Source: a bacterium (GTDB lineage: Bacteria; Pseudomonadota; Alphaproteobacteria; SP197). From it: a stretch of 64,000 nucleotides of DNA. The stretch lies in the NCBI GenBank assembly GCA_028821455.1, contig JAPPGE010000067.1, positions 74,461 through 138,460 of the forward strand. Reading direction: 5' to 3'. The notes beneath the pieces were generated by a model. The model had not been told where the DNA came from. It saw nothing but the letters and a program-made list of their open reading frames with translations, and made no database searches. Position 1 is the stretch's first letter, and the number at the start of each line of letters is the position of its first letter. The position numbers and the translations under genes were made by a program. Shown here one piece after another: positions 1 through 8,310 of this stretch.

Positions 1-739
1 CGCGCGTCTCGGCACAGAAGGCCGTCGCGACGTAGAGGCCCATGTGCTCCGTGCGTCGCGGCGCCATGGCAGTCCCCTTCGCAAGGCCGGCGCGATAGCC
101 GTCGATACAGTCCTGCAGGTATCCGAATCCAAAGTAGCTCTCGAAGCACAGGGCGCCGATACCACGCTCGCCGGCAGCCACATGCGACTGGACGCTGGAG
201 GCCGCCACCGACAGCGGGGGGTGGGGTTTCTGCACCGGCTTGGGCACGATTTCCCGCGGCGGGATCTTCCACACGGGACCGTCGTGTTCGAGCATGTCGT
301 CACAGAACGCCTTGACGATGACCTCGATGGAATCCGCCCACTGCTGGCGCGTGGTAGCAGGGTCGACACCGAAGGCTTCAAGGGTATGGACATTGTTCGA
401 CCGCGCCGTCGCCAGTTCTGCCCGCCCCCTCGAGACGATATCGAGGGTCGACAGTCTTTCGGCAACCAGGATCGGGTGGTTCCACGCCAACAGCACCGCG
501 CACATGACACGCAACCTGATGGTCTCGGTATGCTGGGCCACCGCGGCATAGAGAACCTCGGGCGCGGCTACGGCAAATCGCGGCGGAGAGAAGTGCTGTT
601 CGGACGTTCCCCAGCAGGAGAACCCGAGGCTGTCGGCCAGCGCCGCCTCTTCGATCATCTCCCAATAGCGCTGGGCGACGTCGACACCCTCCATCAACTC
701 CGCTTCCTGCAAGAGGCCAACCAGCATGGACTTCCTCAT
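1..739 (-). CDS. LLM-class flavin-dependent oxidoreductase (partial, cut by left edge)
   Basis: Reading the minus strand from an ATG at 739 gives an open frame to the window edge, about 246 residues. It starts MRKSMLVGLLQEAELMEGVD and shows bacterial luciferase-like features: an early substrate-pocket segment (GFSCWGTSEQHF), then LVAERLSTLDIVSRGRAELA, and later RTEHMGLYVATAF. Family members are F420- or FMNH2-dependent monooxygenases of the TIM-barrel fold; the C-terminal third is missing, so the substrate cannot be suggested. A second ATG lies four codons in (727), preceded by AGGAAG, and may be the true start. The gene is divergent from the hydrolase at 844, and the roughly 100-bp gap must hold both promoters. 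The plus-strand frame across this region has no recognisable family. Confidence 0.85.
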   Translation of the reverse strand, partial: MRKSMLVGLLQEAELMEGVDVAQRYWEMIEEAALADSLGFSCWGTSEQHFSPPRFAVAAPEVLYAAVAQHTETIRLRVMCAVLLAWNHPILVAERLSTLDIVSRGRAELATARSNNVHTLEAFGVDPATTRQQWADSIEVIVKAFCDDMLEHDGPVWKIPPREIVPKPVQKPHPPLSVAASSVQSHVAAGERGIGALCFESYFGFGYLQDCIDGYRAGLAKGTAMAPRRTEHMGLYVATAFCAETR

Positions 740-843
740 TTCACAGAATTTCCAGAGAACATTACCGTAATTCGTCAACATAGCTTGCGTCAATGACTAT
801 TTTCGTCATACAATGCTTCCTCCATACCGGCGGGGCAACGACG

Positions 844-1701
844 ATGGACCTCTACCGCGGCATGAATGCCGAAGAGCTGGAGTACCAGTACGAGCTGCGC
901 AGCAAGGAGGCCGATTTCGATTCCATTGTGGCGCGTTGGCTCGAGCGCAGCGCGGCACTGCGTGATTCCCGTGACGTGGCGATCGATCTCCCTTATGGAA
1001 GCGGTGAACGCGACAGGCTCGACCTCTTTCGTGCCGCCGCGGGCGGCCCGCTCCTCGTCTACATCCACGGCGGCTACTGGCAGCGCGGCGACAAGGACAT
1101 GTACAGCTTCGTCGCCGAGGCGTTCCTGGACGCCGGAGTCAATGTCGCGATGATCAACTACACGCTCACGCCGGCATGCCGTCTCGGCGACATCGCGCCT
1201 CAGGTGCGACGGTGCATCGCCTGGCTGTGGCACAATGCCGCCGACCTCGGTTTCGATCGCGAGCGCCTTTCGGTCATGGGACATTCGGCCGGCGGGCACC
1301 TGACGGCGATGATGATGGCGACGGACTGGCCGGCCTTCGACTCAGCCCTGCCGGGTGACCTCGTCCGCGCCGCCCTGCCGATCTCGGGGATTTTCGAACT
1401 CGAACCCCTGGTTCACACGTCGATCAATGCCGGACCACGGATGGATGTGGCCGAGGCAAGGCGCGAGAGTCCCCTGTTCATGGAGATGTTCTCCAACGCG
1501 CCCCATCTCGTCATCGCCGGCGGTGACGAAACCCCGGAATTCACCCGCCAGTCAGATGCCTACTGCGACCGCTTCCGCACGGAGCGGCGAACCATGGAAC
1601 GCCACGACGTTCCCGGTGAAAACCACTTTGGCGAACTCGAACGCCTAGCGGAATCAACGAGCGAGGTGTTCTCCCGCTCGCTGAAGCTTGTCGATCGATA
1701 A
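844..1701 (+). CDS. Alpha/beta hydrolase, arylformamidase (kynurenine formamidase)-like
   Basis: A 285-residue alpha/beta hydrolase. Numbered from the ATG at 844, the oxyanion-hole motif HGGYW is at 75-79 and the nucleophile elbow GHSAG at 146-150, with Ser148. A late Asp (GGDETPEF) and His (ENHFGE) complete a plausible triad. HGGYW with a compact size is typical of the KynB-like and carbamate/formamide hydrolase branch, so N-formylkynurenine or a similar formamide is a reasonable guess, but no other kynurenine genes are nearby. An upstream in-frame ATG at 793 would add 17 residues (MTIFVIQCFLHTG...) that look non-conserved, so I prefer 844. Its stop lies just before the regulator gene, suggesting co-transcription. 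Confidence 0.82.
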   Translation: MDLYRGMNAEELEYQYELRSKEADFDSIVARWLERSAALRDSRDVAIDLPYGSGERDRLDLFRAAAGGPLLVYIHGGYWQRGDKDMYSFVAEAFLDAGVNVAMINYTLTPACRLGDIAPQVRRCIAWLWHNAADLGFDRERLSVMGHSAGGHLTAMMMATDWPAFDSALPGDLVRAALPISGIFELEPLVHTSINAGPRMDVAEARRESPLFMEMFSNAPHLVIAGGDETPEFTRQSDAYCDRFRTERRTMERHDVPGENHFGELERLAESTSEVFSRSLKLVDR

Positions 1702-1714
1702 CGTGGAGGCGCCC

Positions 1715-2692
1715 TTGCTGCCGGGCGCCTTTCTCAGACAGGCGCCGGCTCTCGATCCTGCCGACCGCGCCATCGTCGAACACCTCCAGGAGGACGGCCG
1801 TCGATCCTTTGCGCGGATCGCCAGGGCGACGGACCTCACCGAGAAGACCGTGCGCAGCCGGGTGAGGCACCTCATTCATTCCGAAATCATCCAGATCGCC
1901 GCCGTGACCGACCCGCGCGCCCTTGGATATCACAGTTCCGCGCTCCTTGGCCTTGTCCTCGACCCTGCCGCACCGGCCTCGCGGACAGCCCGGAAACTGC
2001 TGTCCGTTGCCGTCATCGACTACGTCGTGGTGGCCACGGGCCGCTACGGCCTCTTCGCCGAAGTCATCTGCCACGACCGCCGTGAACTGCAGGACGTCAT
2101 CGAGAACCGGATCGGCAGGATCATCGGGATCCGGACAATCGAGAGCTTCCCCTACCTGTCGCTCCACTATCAGCTGGCAAACTTCGGCGCGGCGCGGCGC
2201 AAGTCCCTGCAGGAAGCAGGCGTCATCCCGCGCACCCTCGCCGCAACGGACCGCGACATTGTCAAGGCACTCTCCGAAGACGGGCGCATGCCGCTGCAGG
2301 CCGTGGCCGACAGGCTCGGCATCTCGGAATCCCAGGTTCGCAACAGGTTCAACGCCATGGCAGCGAACGGCGTCGTCAGCGTCATTGCCATCGTCAACCC
2401 GATGAGCCTGGGCTACGGAACCGTTGCCTGGGTCGCCGTGCATGTCGGCGGCGGCGTTCAGGCGCGCGACGTCGCCGACGGCCTGTCACGTCTTTCCCAC
2501 GTCACCTACGTGGCGATCTGTGCCGGACGATTCGATATCTTCACGGAGATTGCCTGCCGCGACGAGGCAGAACTTCTGGCCGTCATCGACGATGACATCC
2601 GGCCCCTCGACGGCGTCATGTCAGTCGAGGTCTCGATCTACCAGCACCTGCACTACAAGCGGCTGACACCCATCGGGCGCTCTCGAACCTGA
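1715..2692 (+). CDS. Double-domain Lrp/AsnC-family transcriptional regulator
   Basis: This protein contains two complete Lrp/AsnC units in one chain. Unit 1 has a winged HTH (DRAIVEHLQEDGRRSFARIA...KTVRSRVRHL) followed by a RAM-like ligand domain. Unit 2 repeats this (DRDIVKALSEDGRMPLQAVA...SQVRNRFNAM), then RAM to the C-terminus. Usual Lrp proteins are about 150-160 residues and dimerise or octamerise; a tandem fusion would give a built-in pseudodimer. I place the start at TTG 1715 because GGAGG lies five bases upstream (1705-1709); in-frame GTG 1703 or TTG 1688, inside the previous gene, are alternatives. It probably responds to an amino acid or related metabolite. The target is unknown; the overlapping hydrolase gene or the divergent flavin oxidoreductase are the nearest candidates. 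Confidence 0.88.
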   Translation: MLPGAFLRQAPALDPADRAIVEHLQEDGRRSFARIARATDLTEKTVRSRVRHLIHSEIIQIAAVTDPRALGYHSSALLGLVLDPAAPASRTARKLLSVAVIDYVVVATGRYGLFAEVICHDRRELQDVIENRIGRIIGIRTIESFPYLSLHYQLANFGAARRKSLQEAGVIPRTLAATDRDIVKALSEDGRMPLQAVADRLGISESQVRNRFNAMAANGVVSVIAIVNPMSLGYGTVAWVAVHVGGGVQARDVADGLSRLSHVTYVAICAGRFDIFTEIACRDEAELLAVIDDDIRPLDGVMSVEVSIYQHLHYKRLTPIGRSRT

Positions 2693-2712
2693 GCACGCAC
2701 CTGAAGGATTGG

Positions 2713-3558
2713 TCAGGAAGCCGCGCCGTCGTGTTGCTCCAGGTCGTCGGTGATGTCGTGCCAGGCGGCCTTGGACCCGACGAAGATATGAACGCCGGGT
2801 CTGATACCGGGATCATCCTCGAGGATGCCAAGGGGCACGATGGCCCAGGCGTGTTCGGAGACGACGTAGGGCATCTTCGATCCGCACACCTCGCAAAAGA
2901 CCTGGGTGTGGTATTGGGTGCCTGGCACACGGAAGCTCTTCAGATGGTCAATTCCTTGCGTGAAGTCCAGGTGCTGTATGTCGATCAGGCCATTCGAGGA
3001 ATGGGCCGCGGCGCGTCCCCGGCGGCAGAGGCTGCAATGACAGTTCCAGGCTGATCTGTAGGGACCGGTCGTCCGGAAGGCGACACGGCCGCACATGCAC
3101 CAACCCCGCACTACCCCCGGTGGCGGTGGCGGCACCGGATCCTCCTCGACCCTCGGGTAGCCGGTTTCCGGCGGATAGTCGTCATGACGGGGCAGGTCTC
3201 CCGTCACCTCGTGCCAGGGCGCGCCATGAGGCACGAAGATGTTGCAGTCCGACGGCTTGCCGTCGTCATGGCAGCCACCGGGGGCCACGACGTGCTGATC
3301 GTCTGCCTCGCCGGCATAGGGGACCACCGAGCCACACACGCCGCAAAATCGTCGGACCAGCATGTGGGACGAACGGTAGTCGACCGTAATGTCCTCGCCG
3401 CCGGTCATGCGGAGTTCCCCCTGGCGCATGAACCAGTAGGTTCCGAAGGCCGTGCCATGGGCCTTGCGGCACAGCTTGCAGTGGCAGTTGAACGCCTGGA
3501 ACGGCTCGGTAGCGAGTTCCCAGGTGACGCCGCCACACAGACACCGTCCGGTGTTCAT
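2713..3558 (-). CDS. Tandem GFA/CENP-V-fold zinc protein
   Basis: A 281-residue protein made of two GFA (glutathione-dependent formaldehyde-activating enzyme-like) domains. Each copy has the zinc-binding cysteine pattern: the first opens CLCGGVTW, then CHCKLCRKAHG and CGVCGS; the second has CMCGRVAF, then CHCSLCRRG and CEVCGS. A proline-rich linker (DPVPPPPPG) joins them. Most family members have one domain of about 120-150 residues; the fold binds one or two zinc ions and few members have a proven reaction, so formaldehyde-glutathione chemistry is only a family label. It ends 20 nt from the convergent regulator and lies 16 nt downstream of the SDR stop on the same strand, so the two may share a transcript. 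Confidence 0.88.
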   Translation of the reverse strand: MNTGRCLCGGVTWELATEPFQAFNCHCKLCRKAHGTAFGTYWFMRQGELRMTGGEDITVDYRSSHMLVRRFCGVCGSVVPYAGEADDQHVVAPGGCHDDGKPSDCNIFVPHGAPWHEVTGDLPRHDDYPPETGYPRVEEDPVPPPPPGVVRGWCMCGRVAFRTTGPYRSAWNCHCSLCRRGRAAAHSSNGLIDIQHLDFTQGIDHLKSFRVPGTQYHTQVFCEVCGSKMPYVVSEHAWAIVPLGILEDDPGIRPGVHIFVGSKAAWHDITDDLEQHDGAAS

Positions 3559-3574
3559 GTCCTCATCCTCCGAT

Positions 3575-4300
3575 TCAGATCGTCCATGTTTCGCTGAAGG
3601 GTCTCAGTTCCACCTCGTTGCTCCATGCCGAAGGCGGCTGGCGATGCACCCACCAGTAGCTGTCCGCGACGCCATCAGGATCGGCCAGAGCGGCCGGATC
3701 ATGATGGAGCTTTCGCATGACCGGCACGTCGAGATCGCAGTCGAGTCTCATGTGAACGACATGGACGCCGTCCCGTGCGTGGGCCTTCGCAAGACTCTGC
3801 GCCAGGGCCCTCAGGGCGAACTTGCCGATGGCATAGAGCGGGTGGGTGGCGGATCCTCGAAAGGCGGCGGTGGCACTGGAAAACATGATGGTGCCGCTCC
3901 CTCTCGCGCGCATCGCCGGCAGTACCGAACGGGCCGCCGCGAAGGCGCCCATCACCTCCACCTGGAAGACCTCCTCGAGCTGGTCGTAGGTCATGTCCAG
4001 GGGATCGCAACGGATAAAGTCTCCACGGGCGTTGTAGATGAGGATCTCGATGGCGCCCATCTCTTCCGCAACCCGCGCCATGGCGTCCTCCACGGACACC
4101 GGACGGGTGGCGTCTGCGGCAAAATAGCGCACGTTCACAGAGCCGTTGGCAGCCCTTGCATGCCCCAGGGCAGGTTCGCTGCCCGAGCGTGTCCGTGACA
4201 CCAGGGCAATGTCACAGCCACCAACGGCGAACCGCGCCGCAAGCGAACGGCCAAGCCCCTCGCCGGCTCCGACAATGACACAGACAGGACGGTCGCTCAT
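3575..4300 (-). CDS. Short-chain dehydrogenase/reductase (SDR)
   Basis: A classical-type SDR of 241 residues from the ATG at 4300. The NAD(P)-binding glycine motif is GAGEGLG at 11-17. The usual NNAG is altered to YNARG (89-93). Catalytic Ser is in FSSAT (141/142), with Tyr156 and Lys160 in YAIGK. The C-terminus WSNEVELRPFSETW resembles oxidoreductases that act on small alcohols or ketones, but no substrate can be assigned. An in-frame extension to 4378 exists but lacks family similarity and would reach into the divergent promoter region, so I reject it. It is followed after 16 nt by the tandem GFA gene and is divergent from the PhyH dioxygenase gene. Confidence 0.85.
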   Translation of the reverse strand: MSDRPVCVIVGAGEGLGRSLAARFAVGGCDIALVSRTRSGSEPALGHARAANGSVNVRYFAADATRPVSVEDAMARVAEEMGAIEILIYNARGDFIRCDPLDMTYDQLEEVFQVEVMGAFAAARSVLPAMRARGSGTIMFSSATAAFRGSATHPLYAIGKFALRALAQSLAKAHARDGVHVVHMRLDCDLDVPVMRKLHHDPAALADPDGVADSYWWVHRQPPSAWSNEVELRPFSETWTI

Positions 4301-4479
4301 GGCGTGGATCATGGCACAGCCCGTGGCGGCATGACAGGCCGGGAAACTGGATGAACCGGCCCTTTGCCCGGGAGTCATTTCCTGCTGGCCTGGCCGCTTT
4401 AGTCTGCCCTATGATGCGCACACTCCGTGGATCACGCCGCGACCGGAGGCGCGATCCGGATGCGACTGCCGGAGGAACT

Positions 4480-5328
4480 GTGACGGCGATGAACCTTCCA
4501 GTCTTCGACGCGGCGGTGCCGGCGACTGCTGTCGTGGACGCCCTGCGCACCACCGGCGCAGCGGTCGTGACCGGCCTCCTCGATGCAGATGCTGTCGACT
4601 CCTGCGCGGCGGAAATGCGGCCCGAATTCGACGAACGCGGGCGCCAGCAGGAGAACGATTTCAACGGCTACCGCACCTTGCGCATTTCGAGCGTGCTGGG
4701 CTACACGCCTGCGGCGGCCCCGATGGTTGGCCATCCACTGGTGCTGGAGGTGGCTGATGCCATCCTCCTTCCGCATTGTCTTGCCTACCGGATCGGTAGC
4801 GCCACGGGGATCGAGATTCTTCCCGGCGAGAGCGATCAGGTTCTCCACCGTGACGACACGATCTATCCGATCCACATTCCGGGCATGGAATTCCAGATCG
4901 GCGTGATGTGGGCAATCGACGACTTCACCGAGGAGAACGGCGCCACCCGCGTCGCTCTGGGAAGCCACCGCCTCGCCGACCACGGCGACCCTGCCCTCTC
5001 GTGCGTGGTGCAGGCGTCGATGCCCAGGGGGTCGGCTCTCTTCTACATGGGTTCCCTGTGGCACGGCGGAGGAGCCAACCGATCGAACGGATCGCGCATG
5101 GGTCTCATCAACACCTATGCGCTGGGCTGGCTGCGACAGGAGGTGAACCAGTACCTCGCCGTGCCGCCGGGGGTTGCTGCGCGCTACGACAAGACCATCC
5201 GCCGACTCCTTGGCTACGCCAAGCACGGCGACATTCTGGGCTACGGACACCGCATTGGCGCGTCGCGTATCATAGGTGAGCCCGCGGGCGAACTGGATAA
5301 CGGACTCGACGTCTGGGTCTGGGACTGA
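4480..5328 (+). CDS. Phytanoyl-CoA dioxygenase (PhyH) family oxygenase
   Basis: A non-haem Fe(II)/2-oxoglutarate dioxygenase of about 282 residues. Numbered from GTG 4480, the iron-binding HxD is His123-Arg-Asp125 (LHRDDTIYP), the distal His is His195 (WHGGGANRS), and Arg206 probably binds 2-oxoglutarate. GTG 4480 follows GGAGGA closely; ATG 4489 (MNLPVF) is the alternative start. EctD, the ectoine hydroxylase, also belongs to PhyH, but this protein lacks the extended EctD signature around the HxD motif, so I do not call it EctD. It lies 86 nt upstream of the Rieske oxygenase in the same direction and is probably part of the same unit with the EctC-like gene. Confidence 0.85.
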   Translation: MTAMNLPVFDAAVPATAVVDALRTTGAAVVTGLLDADAVDSCAAEMRPEFDERGRQQENDFNGYRTLRISSVLGYTPAAAPMVGHPLVLEVADAILLPHCLAYRIGSATGIEILPGESDQVLHRDDTIYPIHIPGMEFQIGVMWAIDDFTEENGATRVALGSHRLADHGDPALSCVVQASMPRGSALFYMGSLWHGGGANRSNGSRMGLINTYALGWLRQEVNQYLAVPPGVAARYDKTIRRLLGYAKHGDILGYGHRIGASRIIGEPAGELDNGLDVWVWD

Positions 5329-5414
5329 CGGCCCGCCGGCAGCGATACGCACGGTTGTCCGGTTGCGGCGATTTGGCAATGATGCCGGCTGGCAGCGGCA
5401 CTGTTTATTGATCG

Positions 5415-6575
5415 ATGACGGCAATCGACACACTCCTTGGCGAATTGAAGGCGAACGCGGAACGTCCCTTCGCCGAAGCGCGGGCGGCGCCTCCCGGCAT
5501 CTATTCCAGCGAGGCGTTCCTGGCCCTGGAGAAGGAGCGGATCTTCTCCAGGGAGTGGATCTGCGCCGGCCGCGCCGATGCCATCCCCGAACGGGGTGAC
5601 TATCTCACCTTCAGTCTCGCCGATGAGCCGATCCTGATCGTGCGCGACCATGCCGGGGAGGTCTCGGCCTTCTCGAACGTCTGCCGGCACCGGATGAGCC
5701 TGCTCCTTGCCGGACGCGGCAACCGCAAGGTCATCACCTGCCCCTACCATGCGTGGTCCTACGGCCTCGACGGCCGCCTGCGCCACGCACCGTGGATGGA
5801 AAAGAGCCCGGCCTTCGACAAGCGCGACTATTGCCTGCCCCGCGTTCGCTGCGAAGTCTGGGACGGCTGGATCTACGTCACGCTGGATCCCGACATTCCG
5901 CCTCCGAAGGACCTGTTTCGGCCGGTGGAGGAGGTCGTCACGGGCCGCTACCGCTTCGCCGACTACACCGAGACCTTCCGGGAAGAGCATGTCTGGGAGA
6001 CGAACTGGAAGATTCTCGCCGAGAACTTCATGGAGAGCTATCACCTCTTCCAGCTCCACCGCGGGACCATCGGCGACCAGTCGAAGATCGAGGAGATGGA
6101 CATGCCGGCCGGGGACGCGGTGTTCAACTATCACTGGATCACCAAGGAATCCGACTTCCCGCTCGCCAACGCCCATCCCGACTGCGCCTACCTCGAGGGC
6201 GAGTGGCGCCGGACCACGGCGCTGATCACCATCTACCCCAGCCACATGATCACCCTCACTCCGGGATACTTCTGGTACCTGTCGTTGCAGCCGGATGGCC
6301 CCGGCCGGGTCAGGATTCTCTACGGTGGCGGCATGGCACCCGATTTCATCAACGATCCGAAGGGGGCCGAACACGTCGCCGAGGCCAAGAGGATTCTCGA
6401 TGCCGTCAACGAGGAGGACCGGGTGGGGACCGAAGCCGTGTTCAACGGCACCAGGGCCTCCCTGGCACGCCCCGGACACCTGAGTTATCTGGAACGCCCC
6501 AACTTCGAATTCTGCCAGTACCTCGCGCGCCGCATTGCCGGCAGCAACGCCCTGCCGGAAGCATCCGGTTCCTAG
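5415..6575 (+). CDS. Rieske [2Fe-2S] oxygenase alpha subunit, quaternary-amine type
   Basis: A 386-residue ring-hydroxylating-type oxygenase subunit. The Rieske cluster ligands are Cys90-x-His92 and Cys109-x2-His112. The mononuclear iron site is in NWKILAENFMESYHLFQLH, with His210 and His215. The residue that normally bridges Rieske and iron centres between subunits is Asp in aromatic dioxygenases; here Glu207 occupies it, as is known for carnitine monooxygenase CntA and related quaternary-ammonium oxygenases. This suggests demethylation or C-N cleavage of a betaine-like substrate (inference). No reductase gene is adjacent; the ferredoxin at 10331 is a possible electron donor. The EctC-like gene follows 13 nt downstream, which implies co-transcription. 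Confidence 0.9.
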   Translation: MTAIDTLLGELKANAERPFAEARAAPPGIYSSEAFLALEKERIFSREWICAGRADAIPERGDYLTFSLADEPILIVRDHAGEVSAFSNVCRHRMSLLLAGRGNRKVITCPYHAWSYGLDGRLRHAPWMEKSPAFDKRDYCLPRVRCEVWDGWIYVTLDPDIPPPKDLFRPVEEVVTGRYRFADYTETFREEHVWETNWKILAENFMESYHLFQLHRGTIGDQSKIEEMDMPAGDAVFNYHWITKESDFPLANAHPDCAYLEGEWRRTTALITIYPSHMITLTPGYFWYLSLQPDGPGRVRILYGGGMAPDFINDPKGAEHVAEAKRILDAVNEEDRVGTEAVFNGTRASLARPGHLSYLERPNFEFCQYLARRIAGSNALPEASGS

Positions 6576-6588
6576 AGAGGAGACTGAC

Positions 6589-7413
6589 ATGTTTGTTCGC
6601 ACCCTTGACGAGCGTCGCCGTGCCGGTGCCGAGAAGATCCTGTCCGAAGGCAGGGTCCGCTCGACCCGCTTTCTCACCATTCCCGACGGCATGGGTTTCA
6701 CCCTGTCGGATGTACGGGTCGCCGGCGGCATGTCCAGTGTCCTTTGGTACAGGCACCACTGGGAAGCGAACTACATCATTGCCGGCACGGGCACGGTGCG
6801 TGACCTTGAACGCGACCGGAGCTGGCCACTGGCTCCAGGCACGCTCTACACGGTCGGACCAACCGACCGTCATCGCGTCGACTCCGACGACGACCTGCAC
6901 CTCGTCAGCGTCTTCAATCCGCCTCTTGTCGGCGACGAGGCGCACGACAGCGACGGCGCCTACCCGCCGACCGGCCCGGTTCCCGAGGGCAGGGAATGCA
7001 TGTTCGTGAGGACCGTCGACGAACTCGTTGGCGAGGGACACCGGCTCGTGGTCGCCGGCGGCAGCGCCACGACGGTGCGCATGCTGTTGCGCGATGATGG
7101 TGTCGGGTTCTCGCTCAGCGACGTCCGCCTTGCGGCCGGCAGTCGCAATGTCCTGTGGTACAAGCACCACTGGGAGGCGAACTATGTTCTCGATGGCACG
7201 GGAGAGGTAACGAACCTTGGCTCCGGAGAGGCCTGGCAGATGGAGCCCGGAATGATGTACTGCGTCGGTCCCGAGGACCGCCACAGCATGCATGCCTTCA
7301 GCGACCTCCACCTGCTGTCCATCTTCTGCCCGCCGCTGAGGGGAGACGAACAGCACGACGCCGATGGCGCCCTGGCCGCCAGCGGCGATGCGGTGCCTCC
7401 CGGCCCGGGCTGA
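6589..7413 (+). CDS. Tandem ectoine-synthase-like (EctC) double cupin
   Basis: A 274-residue protein with two full EctC-like cupins in one chain (about 1-130 and 138-265). EctC uses Glu57, Tyr85 and His93 to bind iron. Equivalent residues are Glu59, Tyr87 and His95 in domain 1, and Glu196, Tyr224 and His232 in domain 2. The typical WYxxHxEAxY segment and the (F)NPPLxGxExHD tail are also present. Some substrate-pocket residues of authentic EctC (the Trp and Thr near its residues 21 and 40) seem replaced, so cyclisation of N-acetyl-diaminobutyrate is doubtful. There is no ectA, ectB or ask gene in the window. The start ATG 6589 follows GAGAGGAG. It is convergent with the tauD pair, leaving 6 nt between stops. 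Confidence 0.88.
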   Translation: MFVRTLDERRRAGAEKILSEGRVRSTRFLTIPDGMGFTLSDVRVAGGMSSVLWYRHHWEANYIIAGTGTVRDLERDRSWPLAPGTLYTVGPTDRHRVDSDDDLHLVSVFNPPLVGDEAHDSDGAYPPTGPVPEGRECMFVRTVDELVGEGHRLVVAGGSATTVRMLLRDDGVGFSLSDVRLAAGSRNVLWYKHHWEANYVLDGTGEVTNLGSGEAWQMEPGMMYCVGPEDRHSMHAFSDLHLLSIFCPPLRGDEQHDADGALAASGDAVPPGPG

Positions 7414-7419
7414 CAGGCG

Positions 7420-8274
7420 TCAGGCAGCGAGAGGGCGCGACCCTTTCAGCGTCACGCGATACATGACCCGTTCTTCAGGGCCGTAGTCCCTGGCGGCGTA
7501 GTGCATCGTGCAACGGTTGTCCCAGAATGCCACGTCGCCCTCGGACCAGGTCCAGCGCACCTGGAACGACGACTGCTCCACGTGCTCGAGAAGAAGGTTC
7601 AGCAGTCCGCGGCCCTCGATATCGGGCAAACCGAGGATCCGCCTGGTGAAGCCGCGATTGACGTAGAGCGCGCGGCGTCCCGATTCGGGATGGCGCACCA
7701 CCACGGGATGAACGCTTCCCGGATAGTCGCGCTTGAGCGTCTGCAGACGTTCAGGGCCATCCGCGGCGCCGGATTCGAGGAGGTAGGGGGTGAAGGTCGG
7801 GACACCGTCGTGGAAGGCCTGAAGGCCGTCGACGGCCCTCTTGAAGCGCTCGGACAGGGCATCCCATGCGGCGTACATCGACATGAAGAGCGTGTCGCCG
7901 CCGACGGACGGCAGGGTTTCCGCCTGCAGCATCGAGGCGGCCGGCGGGGTTTCGTCGAACGTCACGTCGCTGTGCCAGGTGGCGTTGAAGATCGCGTCGC
8001 CCTCTCCGTCGCGGGTGGCCGTGACCATCACGTCCGGGTTGTCGGGGTGTCGCTCAAGCCCGGGGTGCAGCGGCTCGATGTCGCCGAAACGCGAGGCTGC
8101 ATGCACCAGTTCGTCAGGTGACAAGCCCTGGCGCGGAAAGAACAGGACCTTGTGTTCGAGCCAGGCCTCGCGCAAGGCCGCGACCGTGCCATCGTCAAGG
8201 CATCTCAGATCGATCCCGGAGATTTCTGCGCCAATGTGACCGGTCAGAGGACGGATGTTGCCCATACCCACCAT
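7420..8274 (-). CDS. TauD/TfdA-family 2-oxoglutarate dioxygenase, copy 2
   Basis: A 284-residue Fe(II)/2-oxoglutarate dioxygenase. The iron triad is His101-x-Asp103 (WHSDVTFDE) and His258 (TMHYAARDYG), and Arg273 should bind the 2-oxoglutarate carboxylate. Family substrates include taurine, alkyl sulfates, 2,4-D and gamma-butyrobetaine, so the substrate is open. It is a close paralogue of the gene just upstream (8311-9165): same length, the same residue numbers for all ligands, and long shared stretches. The start ATG 8274 has GGGAG upstream. It is the last gene of a probable fdx-mnmA-tauD-tauD transcript. Confidence 0.9.
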   Translation of the reverse strand: MVGMGNIRPLTGHIGAEISGIDLRCLDDGTVAALREAWLEHKVLFFPRQGLSPDELVHAASRFGDIEPLHPGLERHPDNPDVMVTATRDGEGDAIFNATWHSDVTFDETPPAASMLQAETLPSVGGDTLFMSMYAAWDALSERFKRAVDGLQAFHDGVPTFTPYLLESGAADGPERLQTLKRDYPGSVHPVVVRHPESGRRALYVNRGFTRRILGLPDIEGRGLLNLLLEHVEQSSFQVRWTWSEGDVAFWDNRCTMHYAARDYGPEERVMYRVTLKGSRPLAA

Positions 8275-8310
8275 GTCCGACTCCCTTTCCTGTTGGCCCG
8301 GTGACCCCGC

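Noticed and set aside
44-796. Long plus-strand frame across the left end
   Set aside because: No family resemblance; the minus strand encodes a clear flavin monooxygenase over the same bases.
4480-7413. Ectoine/hydroxyectoine biosynthesis cluster (EctC plus PhyH as EctD)
   Set aside because: No ectA, ectB or ask; the PhyH lacks the extended EctD signature and the EctC-like protein is doubled with altered pocket residues.
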